This document shows positions 51,971 to 62,076 of a stretch of 64,000 nucleotides of DNA, piece after piece (the stretch's first letter is position 1; every line of letters begins with the position of its first letter). Location of the stretch: NCBI GenBank assembly GCA_948144175.1, contig CANXME010001469.1:507501-571500 (forward strand). The letters are read 5' to 3'. The position numbers and the translations under genes are program-made. This stretch comes from Closterium sp. NIES-65. Lineage: Eukaryota; Streptophyta; Zygnematophyceae; Desmidiales; Closteriaceae. The notes under the pieces were generated by a model. The model was given only the letters and a program-made list of their open reading frames with translations. It ran no database searches and was not told the DNA's origin.

Positions 51971-53067
51971 CACCCCCGTAACTGTCTACGGTTTCAGGTA
52001 GTGGTGTCTGGCACCAGGTCGCCTGCAGAGCGGTTGCTGTAGCTGGGATAGGCACAGAAACAGCGGTGGCTGAGCGGCAGCACCTGTGAACGCCAGAACG
52101 GAGGAGGGCGCGGAGAGCGCGGAGGAGGGCTGGGATAGCCGGAGGGCGAAGGATGCTGGTCGCTTGCCACCTACGAGCAAACACAACTGTTGGTGAGGAG
52201 GAGGAAGCTGGTGGTGGTGCACAGGTGAAGGTAGGAGAGATGCAGTAAGCGCACAGAGTGATGCGGTAAGTGTATGCAAGTGTGCGGGAAGCGCACGCAG
52301 GTGTGCGGTGAGTGTACGCAGGTGTGCGGTAAGTGCACGCAGGTGTGCGGTGAGTGCACGCGGTGTGTGGTGAGTGTACGCAGGTGTGTGGTGAGTGTAC
52401 GCAGGTATGCGGTGAGTGCACGCGGTGTGTGGTGAGTGTACGCAGGTGTGCGGGAAGCGCACGCAGGTGTGCGGTGGTGCACAGGAGGAGAGCCGAGGAG
52501 AAGCGGCTGGAGGAGCAAACAAGCGGAGGAGGAGGCGGCTGGAGGAGAGGAGAGAGGAGAGGAGGAGATGCGGCTGGAGGAGAAGAGGAGAGGAGAGGAG
52601 AAGAGGAGGAGAGGAGAGGAGAGGAGAGGAGAGGAGAGGAGGTGGCTGGCGCGGTAGAAGCTTTCCCGCCACCCCCTCATTCCCCTCCCCCCCATGCGCT
52701 GGCGATGGCGGAAGTGCTGGCGCTGGGCTCTGGCGTCGCGCTGGCACTGGCGCCCGCCGTTGGCGCTGGCGCTAGCGCCCGCCGTCGGCGCTGGCGTCCG
52801 CGCTGGCGCTTGCGACCGCCGTTGGCGCTGGCGCTGGCGCCCGCCGTCGCCTCGCTGGCACGCTCGCCGCTGGCAGAGCACGACGGGGCAGGCGAAAGGG
52901 GGACAGCGCGACGGGTGCTGCAAAAGCAGCGGAGTTCGAGCCAGCAGTGGATTTCGCGCTGCTAGCAGTAGCAGCCATGCCAACTGCACAATAAGTCGCC
53001 ATGGCAGATCGCGGGTTTGGTGGGCCCATGAAAACGAGGTCCTAGGAGGGACCACGCTCTCATACCA

Positions 53068-53284
53068 TGTTAAGATAAGGAACTTAGGGTTTAGGACTTA
53101 GGCGTAGGATGGTATCGAGAGGGAGAGAAGATTGGCCAAAGAGAGGTTTCATTATGAGATTGGGAGTACAAATAGGAAGAAGGGGAAGGGGAAAGGGTAC
53201 ACCACCAGCAGTTGGTATCTAATAACTAATCTAGTACACTAGCTAACTGTAGGCAGTTATAAGGTATGCAAATACAATTCAACA
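53068..53284 (-). repeat. Element H 5' LTR
   Basis: 217 bp, with the primer-site-like sequence abutting on the internal side and target copy gaatg at 53285-53289. Confidence 0.9.
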
Positions 53285-53289
53285 GAATG

Positions 53290-54128
53290 CACGGCGCGTG
53301 TAGTGCGAAGATCATTCACTAACGTAAGTGCCGCGGGTGAACGTGTTGTTACTTCAGACTGCCGACGTGAGGGGGAGATCGGAGCGTGCGGTGACAAAGA
53401 TGGTTGAGGTGGATACCTACTTTATATTTCCCACAAAAAAAAAAACCCTTTCAACGACTCGCTTTTGCCTACTGGAGCTAGTTTTTGCCTGGAGCCTCCT
53501 AGTCTATGAGTACTACTTGGTGTCCAAGTTATGTGAGTGGTGGACAAGTGCATATCGTTGGCGATCATCGCGTCAGTTCTGTTTTTGGGCACTCGGGTTC
53601 CGTTGTCGCAGGACGATTGCCTGGGGTCGCGAGAGTTTCTTCAAAACAAGTAGGGTAACCCTGTTTTTGGCGATTTCAAGTTCAAGAATCTTGAACTTGA
53701 AAATTACCATGCTGTACTTGGGCTTTAAGGCCCGGGGTCAGCATGTGTGGCTCTGGCGAGGATTATGTTCCTCCGCGAGCACATTTGCATCTCGCTCGCA
53801 CCAAACCAGCGATACCCACTGACCCTGTGCGAAAATTGAGTCGCATAAACAGATACATTATCCAATCAGAAGCTTTCACACTCTTACGAAGAGCACAGTA
53901 AGTGTGGCCGAAGTCTCCACCTCACCACTGACTCAATTCGCCTTTACTAACGGAGAGTAGTAAAACATCGCCGCACGAGCTACTAACAACACCCACTCAG
54001 ACTCAAATCGGTAAATCGATGTGACAAAGGAAACGTGTTCGACACGAGGCTCACCTCAGAATACTGGCGACGCGGTTATCCCAGGAGCTGTCAACAACAC
54101 AGCGGAGGGGTGTGTAGGAAAGTGCAAG
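53290..54128. other. Unassigned flank between H and I
   Basis: Mixed composition with an A-run near 53435. A 164-residue plus-strand open frame (53328-53822) has no recognisable domain and a composition rich in Ser/Leu/Arg/Trp; I do not call it a gene. A ~45-bp block near 53690-53736 is an inverted match to 47913-47952, so part of this stretch is a dispersed repeat. Confidence 0.4.
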
Positions 54129-54133
54129 CTTAA

Positions 54134-54265
54134 TGAGAAGAAGTGAACGAGAATGAATGAACTATGAACGAGGTGAGTACAAATAGGAAACCCTAATTGG
54201 GTTGTACCCCCTATGGGATACCCCACTATAGCCTACACAAATAAATAAGCTATAATGTTCTGACA
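54134..54265 (-). repeat. Copia I 3' LTR
   Basis: 132 bp, TG...CA, two differences from 61476-61607. Close to the LTR of A. Confidence 0.94.
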
Positions 54266-54477
54266 CACCCCCATAGGCAAAGTGGGGGAGAACAAGGGGT
54301 CACAAGACCAGTCAAGCAAAGCAAAGCAAACCTCAGGGTGGATCACAAAGTCACCACACATTACGAGCACAAGTTCAAAGGCCAGAAGGCCAGTTCACAT
54401 GCAAGATCACATATAGAGATATACAAGAGGCAAGCAAGCAAGAGCAAGAGTATATATAGGTAAAAGTACAAACAAGG
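54266..54477 (-). promoter_or_regulatory. Copia I 3' untranslated region
   Basis: Polypurine tract, GCAAA pentamers (about 54316-54330) and a shortened pair of AT blocks (about 54409-54414 and 54450-54457). The loop GCAAGCAAGAGCAAG is kept. Confidence 0.6.
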
Positions 54478-57400
54478 TCAAGAAGTGAGCAAGTGAGGCA
54501 AGGCAGGCACAAGGCCCAGCTGCGTGCAGCAGCGCTGATGATCACAAGGCGCAAGTGCCTTGGTGAAGACATCAGCAGTGTTGGCCTCGGAGGCCACGTA
54601 CGCAAGTCGCAACTGTCCACGCTGCTGTAGCTCACGAGCAAGAAAGTAGCGGAGAGCAATGTGCTTTGTCCTGTGCTCCAGTCGCTGCTCTCGACACAAG
54701 GCCAGCATGGCCTTGTTGTCTACGTACAGGACTGGAGGAGAACGAGGCGGCTCTCCAAGGTCGGTCAGCAAGTAGGTAAGCCAGCGTAACTCCTGTGCAG
54801 CCATGGCCCCGGCGTAGATCTCAGCCTCACAACTGGAGCCGAGAACAGAAGACGAGCGGGTAGCCCGCCACGAAACAGAGCCGGAACCAAGACTGAAGGT
54901 GTAACCCTGTGACGACCGCTGCGTAGCCTGGTCGTCAGCCCAAGAAGCGTCTGCGTGCCCAGTGAGGACCACTGGACTGCGCCCTCCAAGCACTAGCCTC
55001 ATGCCCGACGTACTGCACAAGTAGCGCAACACCCTCTTCGCTGCAGCCATGTGCTCTGGTCGGTGTCTCCCAGGAGCAACATAGCGTGCAAGAATGCTCA
55101 GAGGGTATGCAAGGTCAGGTCGTGTGCAGGTCATCAGGTACATGAGGCAGCCAACAAGCTCTGCTTACGGGCCACTCGACTCTGCGGACTCATCCGAAGG
55201 CAGAGCTGAGAGCGAGTGGCGAGTAGGCAGAGGAGTGGCCTGAGGCGAGGAGTACGTGAAGCCGAAGCGCTGAAGGACCTGCTGCACCATGTGTGACTGA
55301 GTCAGGGTAATGGTGCGGCGTGCTCTGTCTCGGGTGATCTGCAAGCCAAGGTAGCTGCGCAGTTCACCCAGGTCAGTGCACGTGTGTCTCTTCTGCAGCT
55401 CAGACTTCACGTAGGCGAGTCCAGCAGTGTCAGCTGTGGCAAAGACCAAGTCGTCAACGTACACGAGGATGTAGAACGGCGGCAGAGAGGTGTCGGTGCG
55501 CAGAAACAGCGACGGGTCTGCAGTGGAGGGAGCGAACCCAAGTGCCGCCAGCGTAGTCCTCAGTGTGTCGTGCCACTCACGCGGCGCCTGGCGGAGACCG
55601 TAGACTGGACGCCGGAGACTCCACTGGGTACCAGGAGGGAAAGACCCAGTGAAGCCAGGTGAGCGACACAGCCAGATCTCCTCGTGCAGGCTGCCCTGCA
55701 AGAAAGCAGTGCTGAAGTCGAGAGAGTGGAGCTCGTAGTCACGGTGAGCAGCAACGTGCAGCAGTACCCGAAGAGTGGTCATCTTCGGGGTGGGGGAGAA
55801 GGTCTGAAAGTTGTCAACTCCCTGCCGCTGACTGAAACCACGAGCCACGTACCGCGCCTTGAAGACAGGCGGAGAACCCGGCGGCCGCTTCACCCTGAAA
55901 ATCCACATGCCACTGACTATGTTCGCCCCAGGAGGGGGAACAGCGTCAACGTAGGTGCCTGTGGACTTCCAGGAAGCCATCTCTGCATCCATAGCTGCCT
56001 GCCACTGAGAGGAGTAGGGACCCTCTATCGCCTCCGCGTAAGAGCGCGGAGTCGGGATGTCTAGTGCATCCGGGTCTCCCTCAGGGGCTAGCAGTACCGA
56101 CGCGAGATGAGGTGAAGCGGCGGCCAGACACTGAGGACAGGTAGACTCAGAATCAGTGACAAGACCAGTAGCGTAGTCTAGACGACAGCGCGCAGCAAAG
56201 TTGACGAGCTCAGTGACAAGGGCAGACGCAGCAGAATACTCGAAAGAAGGGTCAGTTACAGCAGTAGCAAGGAGACGCGTGACAGTAGGACTGGCAGCAC
56301 GAAGAGAGTCCGACTCCGGGTCGGCAAGAGCAGGAAGAGAGGAAGAAGGAGGAGAAGGCAAAGGCGCACGCAGAGGAGCAGTGGACGGACGCAGAGACAT
56401 CCGGTGCGTGCCAGGGACAGGAGGCGGACGCTGACGCGAACCGCGACCACTAGTGCGCGCAGTACGAACAGGCGACGCAGGACGAGACGCAGGCTCACGA
56501 CGCTCAGTAAGACCTCCAGTCGGACCAGCGTAGGGAGAAGGAGCAGGCAAAGGGGAGGCAGGCTGTAGCTGTGACTGGACAGGCTGTGGACCCTCTAAGG
56601 GAGGAGGAGGAGGACCAGGAGAAGGTGTAAGACCAAGAACCTGCTGCAGGAGCGGAACGAAGTACAGTCGGGGCCGCGTGGCGACGCCAGAAACAGCAGG
56701 GACAACACCAGTACCCCAAGCAGGAGTACCCGCTCCAGCAGCACCTCCAGCAGCACCTCCAGCAGCACCTCCAGGAGCTCCAGAACCCCCAGTAGCACCT
56801 CCAGTAGCCCCAGAACCCCCAGCAGCACCAGCAGCACTGCCAGCCGGACCTCCAGCGGTAGTCTCAGCGCCAACACCCGCAGCAGCACCAGCTCCAGGAG
56901 AACCCTCAGGCCCAGCAGCTCCAGTACCCTCAGTACGAACACCTCCGGGACGCGCGGCAGCAGCACCCTCAGCAGCCAAAGAACCTCCAGCACTAGCAGC
57001 ACGCCTCCAGCGCCGGGCAAACCACTCACGCTGCTCCTGCGGGGAGAGTGGCTCTCGGCGAGACGAAGCACCTCCAGGCAGAGAACCTCCAGGCTCAGGA
57101 CCCTCAGGCAAAGCACCTCCAGGCGGAGCACCGCCAGTCTCAGCACCCCCAGGCTCAGCACCCCCAGGCTCAGCACCCCCAGGCTCAGCACCCCCAGGCT
57201 CAGCACCCCCAGGCTCAGCACCCCCAGACTCAGCACCTCTAGACTCCGCACCCCCAGGCTCAGCACCCCCAGGCACAGCACCCCCAGGCTCAGCACCCAC
57301 AGCAGCACCAGAGTCACCAGTGACCTCGACAGGCTCGACCGCGTCTACGTGGGACACACCTGAAGGGGCAGGACCCTGAGGGGGGAGGGGGTCTACCGGG

Positions 57401-59290
57401 GGGGGACCTGGTACCAAGAAGAGCGGGGGTGGGGGGAGGGACGGAGTGCGGTAGGGGAAGAGGCGGTAGTAGGGTACCGACTCGTCGAACGTGACGTCCT
57501 GGGAGGACAGAACACGGCGAGAGGTGGGGTGGTAGAACTGCCACCCAGGGGCGTCGGGGGGGAACCCCAGGAAGACGCAGGGAGCAGCGCGAGGGGACAC
57601 CTTGTCCGCAGACAAGTCGCGGACAAACGCCCGAGATCCCCAGACCCGGAACGCCGACGCATCGCCAACCTTCCCCGTCCACAGCAGGGCTGGGGAGGTC
57701 TCCGGCCTGGAGACCCTGGGGTGGAGGTTGATCTGATGCGCCGCGTACCTGACCGCAAACGGCCACAGAAAATGGGGGGCAGCCGCATGCATCATAGACG
57801 TACGAGCGACGTCCATGACCATGCCAATGCGGCGCTCTGCAATCCCATTTTGCTGCGGTGAGTCCGGAAGCGAGAAGGTCTGGCGGATGCCTCGCGCACG
57901 ATAGTAGGCACGCAGAAGGCCAGAGGAGAACTCTCCGCCTCTGTCCGAGTGCAGACGCAACACAGGAAAGTCCGAGCCAAAGCTCTGCCTGAGCTGGAGA
58001 CGAGTTGCGCGGTTCCAGTCGATCAGCACCTCAGTGACATCACCCTTGCTGCGCAAGGGGAAGACTGTGGTGTAACGCGAGTAGTCGTCAACCACCAACA
58101 GGAAGTAGCGCTCGTGACCGAGTCCACGGACGCGGGCAGGGCCCCACACGTCCATGTGAAGCGTCTGCAACGGAGCCTCTGTCGGAGGAAACTGGGAGGA
58201 GTGAGGGGCAGCACGCTGGCGCCCCTCGACACAGGGGACACAGGCAGGGCCAGGGCCCTGAGGAAGGGGAGGGAGGGACACGGGTAGACCAGACACAAGA
58301 AGACGGGAGGCCATGCCTCTGAGCCGAAGCAGAGAGGGGTGGCCAAGGCGGTGGTGCCAGAGGAGGGTCTCGTGAGACAGACGGCGACACGAACAGGGGG
58401 CAGACTCAGGACCAGACCTGGACGCTGCAGCAAACACCTGACCAGACGAAGGGACCCTACCAGACTCAGCACCTGGAGGAGAAGCAGTGGTCAGTGTGTA
58501 CAGGCTCGACCCTGGCTGACGTGTAAACGTAGCCAGGTGGCGACCTGTGCTAGCCTCTGTGCAGTGTGTCACCCGCTGACGAGCAGGAGTAAACTGGTGG
58601 ACACCCGCATCCTGTAGGTCAGCACCATTCACCAGGTTCGTAGAGAACGAGGGGAGGTAGAGACCATACAGGGTGCCAGAGGGAGCCGCCGGACACGGGA
58701 GGACTGTGGAGAAACGAGACAGGACAGGACCCCCAGAGGGGTCAGCCAGGGACACCGCAACCGGCCGACTAAGCGGCGTGAGAGTGGTGCGGTCCCGAAA
58801 GAAGGAGCGAGACGCCCCAGAGTCCAGGGTGAAGGTGTGAGAGGCCGAAGCCGACACAGTACCTGAGAGTGCAGACTCACCAGTACCTGAGAGTACAGAC
58901 GCACTGGCACCTAGAGCAGCAGCCTCACTGGCACCTAGAGCAGCAGTACCAATGCCCGGGTCGGGCGGGAAACACCGGTAACAGTCACCCTCATCACTAA
59001 CAGTCACAGCATACATGGCAGCAAGGATAGCATCAAAGTCAAGATCAAAAATAGCTACTTAGCCCTAGACAGCTCTCCCCAGCGGGGGATCTCAGAGGCC
59101 TCCGGAAACTGCTGGCGCCAAGCGTCTGTCAGGCGGCTAAAGCAGCGGCGGGCGGTGTGGGCGCCCCCACACTGCTCACCCGCACGATCGCCGGTGCGAA
59201 GGACGTAGGTGCAGGGACCAAACGCCCCACCACGCTGACGCTGCAAGTACCACTCACGGAGCTGCTGAGGGGCGGGGACGTCGCGAGAGC

Positions 59291-59321
<31 letters not shown>

Positions 59322-60382
59322 CTGGCGCTGACCACCCCTAGTGCTGCTCCGCTGGGACGAGCCACTCCGACCACCTCCACCACCGCCACCCCCGCCTCCG
59401 CCGCCACCGCCGCCACCGCCACCCTCGCCCCCGCCGCTTTCACCGCCACCTCCGCCACCACCTCCGCCGCCACCTCCGCCTCCACTGCCGCCACTAGCAC
59501 CTCCACTCCCGCCACCACCCCCACCGCCACCCCCACTCCCCCCGCCGCCCCCACCTCCTCCGCCACCGCCCCCGCTAGCTCCACCCGCCCCCTTGCCCCC
59601 CTTGCCCCTGCCAGAGCGGCGCCTACCGCTGGGGGCAGACGCCGCACCGACCGACTCTAAACCAACGACGTCGGCCGCAGCAGCAGAGGCGACAGAGGGT
59701 AACAGGGGGGAAGGAGAACACCCCTCAAAGATGGGGGTGCGAGGGTCACCACGAGAGGCCCCTACAGCGACTATGCTCTTCTCGGCCGCTAGCAGGGACT
59801 TCTCGAGGAGGTCGACAGTGAGGGTGGTGGGACAGACAGAGAGAAACTGGTCCCTAACTACACGAAGGGACTCAGGGAGACGGGTGACGAGAAAGTAGAG
59901 GGTGATGTACATGGGAGGGGAATTTGCGGCGCAGAAGTCAGTAGGAAGCGCAGCTCGGTAGCGAGTGTCACTAGCGCGGAGGTGGGTAAAGAGGTCAGCG
60001 ACTGTGGGAAAGGCAGTAAGGTCAGAAAGAGGTACGGTAGCATGAGGCGGCTCAGTGTAGCAGAGGAAGGGGAGGAGTAGCGCGCAACTACAGCGTCGTA
60101 CAAGGCCTGAGCGGTCTTGCACTGACTAAAGTGTGCACGCTCGGAGGAAGGGAGGTGGCGACGCATAGCAAGACGTAAAGCAGCATCGCGTGAGGCCCAC
60201 TTGGAGCGAACAGTGGGGTCAGCATTAGCAGGAGGGGCGGGGACAGCGCCAGAGACAAAGTCAAAGAGAGAAACTTCATCTACCGTATCGCATAGCAAGT
60301 ACAGCTGCAGGTCATCGACCCAGACCGCAAAGTCAATGGCGCGACCCTCAGCGTCAAAAGCCAGGACACAAGGGGTGGCCAT
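54478..60382 (-). pseudogene. Copia I Gag-Pol body (lineage 1)
   Basis: Begins with Gag MATPCVLAFDAEG at 60382. Then come a Gly-rich tract (~59330-59610), the knuckle CTYVLRTGDRAGEQCGGAHTARRC (~59140-59215), protease DSGAS (~58810), the integrase zinc domain (WHHRLGHPS ~58340), integrase core (HMDVWGP ~58145, HSDRGGEF ~57940, QQNGIAERR ~57840), a PGGAE spacer (57080-57300), RT with YVDDLVFA (~55450) and RNase H with DASWADD (~54945). Every domain of a copia polyprotein is represented. It has about three or four breaks. Confidence 0.9.
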
Positions 60383-61463
60383 GATAGCAGCTGACAGTCT
60401 CACCGGACAGGAAGGGTCGAGCCGCTCAGCAGCACAGCAACACGGCAGCACAGCAACTCCGCCGGCCCAGGAGCAGCAGCAGCCCTACAGGAGCAGGAGC
60501 TCGGCACCTCAGGCGGCTCGGGCGGCTCGGGCGGCTCGGGCGGATCGGGCGGCTCGGGCGGCTCGGGCGGCTCGGGCGGTCAGCGGCTCTGCTGCTCGGG
60601 CGGCTCGTGCGGCTCGGGTGACGCGGGGGGCTCACGGGCGGCGCGGGCGTCGTGGCGGGCGGCTCACAGGCGGCTCGCGGGCGGCTCACGGGCAGCTGCA
60701 CGGGCGGCTGGGGCGGCTCACGGGCGGCACGGTGGGCGGCTGCACGAGCGGCTGCACTGGCGGCTGCATGGGCGGTTGCACGGGCGGCTGCACGGGCGGC
60801 TGCACGGGGGGCTCACTGGCGGCTGCACGGGTGGCACGTCAGGCGGCTGAGGGCGGCTGCACGGGCGGCACGTCGGGCGGCAGCACGGGCGGCTGCACGA
60901 GCGGCTGCACGAGCGGCTCACGGGTGGCTGCACGGGCGGCACGTCGGGTGGCGCACGGGCAGCGCACGGGCGGCTGCATGGGCGGCTGCACGGGCGGCTG
61001 CACGGGCGGCTGCACGGGCGGCGCGTCGGGCTGCTGAGGGCGACGCACGGGCGGCTCACGGGCGGCTAGCGGGCGTCGGGCGGCGCGCGGGCGTCGCGCG
61101 GCTAGCGGGCGCCGGGCGGCTAGCGGGCGTCGGGCGGCGCGCGGGCGTCGGGCGGCTAGTGGGTGCCAGGCGGCTAGCGGGCGTCGGGCGGCTAGCGGGC
61201 GTCGGGCGGCTGGCGCGTCGGGCGGCTAGCGCACGGGCGGGCGGGCAGCTGACGGGCGGCTCTGGTCGGCGCACGGGCGGCTCACGCAAGCTGCTCACGC
61301 GCTGCGTAGGGCAGCGCGCAGGCGCTAGGGCGGGCAGCAGGGCGCGGGCGCTAAGGCGGCGCTCGGGCTGCTAGGGCGGGCGGCGCGCTAGCGGCTAGGG
61401 CTGAAAAAAAAAATTTCAAGGTAGTGGTGGTGGGCCCTAAGCACAGTTCCCACAGGGGAACCT
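60383..61463 (-). repeat. Copia I GC-rich repetitive leader
   Basis: GGCGGCTCG units (60515-60600), then GGCGGCTGCACG ~11-12-bp units (60730-61030), then GGGCGTCGGGCGGCTAGC ~18-bp units (61060-61230). Same design as A but with different unit sequences. Confidence 0.85.
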
Positions 61464-61475
61464 GCTCTGATACCA

Positions 61476-61607
61476 TGAGAAGAAGTGAACGAGAATGAAT
61501 GAACTATGAACGAGGTGAGTACAAATAGGAAACCCTAATTGGGTTGTACCCACTATGGGATACCCCACTATAGCCTACACAAATAAGTAAGCTATAATGT
61601 TCTGACA
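61476..61607 (-). repeat. Copia I 5' LTR
   Basis: 132 bp, with primer site 61464-61475 inside and target copy cttaa at 61608-61612. Confidence 0.94.
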
Positions 61608-61612
61608 CTTAA

Positions 61613-61740
61613 AGCCGTGGCCCAACTATCAGCTTCAACTTTAGGGTATTATAGCTTGAAACTTGGTAGTCCCAGGCAGTTCAGTGGCGAGAGGTTTGTC
61701 TTGTGCGAGATTGCATTTTTTTCGTCCAATAAGGGTCCCG
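61613..61740. other. Short spacer between I and J
   Basis: About 130 bp of ordinary sequence; I see no feature in it. Confidence 0.5.
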
Positions 61741-61870
61741 TCTCAGAATAGGAATGCAACGGAATGGGTGGAATAGAAACGAATGGGGTACACATAAGCA
61801 ACCCTAGAAGCTGTACCCCCCTAGAGTGCAACTCACTACGGCCTATCACATCAATGTGCAACATTTGACA
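61741..61870 (-). repeat. Copia J 3' LTR (left edge uncertain)
   Basis: The inner edge, ...CAACATTTGACA at 61870, is clear from the adjacent polypurine tract. The left edge is estimated from the usual ~130-bp length. GCTGTACCCC and CACTACGGCCTA blocks align with the other LTRs. Confidence 0.65.
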
Positions 61871-62076
61871 CACCCCCATAGGCTAACTGAGGGGCATCAA
61901 AGCAAGCAAGGTGAACAAACGGTCACAAGACCAGTCAAAGCAAGAAACAAGGCAAGCTCAGGGTGGATCTCAAGGACACCACACAAATTCCGAGCGCAAG
62001 CAAGCGGCCACAAGGCCAGTTCAAGAGTTCACTAGGATATAAATACAAAGCACAACGAGCAGAGCAAGCAGCAGGA

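Larger units (their letters stand above)
51754..53284 (-). mobile_element. Gene-free LTR element H (~1.5 kb)
   Basis: 217-bp terminal repeats (51754-51970 and 53068-53284), TG...CA, with about three differences. The duplicated target is gaatg (51749-51753 and 53285-53289). A primer-site-like sequence (53056-53067) is close to the tRNA-iMet type, and a polypurine tract CGGGGGTG lies right of 51970. The 1.1-kb interior holds GTGAGTGTACGCAGGTGTGCG tandem units (52250-52480), GGAGA tracts (52545-52645) and CTGGCGCTGGCG units (52690-52870), with no gag or pol domain. In size and plan it is a sibling of G, but its LTR sequence is different. It needs proteins from another element to move. Confidence 0.88.
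54134..61607 (-). mobile_element. Copia element I (lineage 1), broken
   Basis: Minus-strand copia element with both 132-bp LTRs (54134-54265 and 61476-61607), which differ at two positions by eye. The duplicated target is cttaa (54129-54133 and 61608-61612). The primer site TGGTATCAGAGC lies at 61464-61475 and the polypurine tract lies right of 54265. The body 54478-60382 carries about three or four breaks. It is outside the gypsy nest and a young insertion. Confidence 0.93.

Noticed and set aside
53328-53822. A 164-residue host protein
   Set aside because: No recognisable family, odd composition and overlap with a dispersed repeat; there is not enough support for a gene call.
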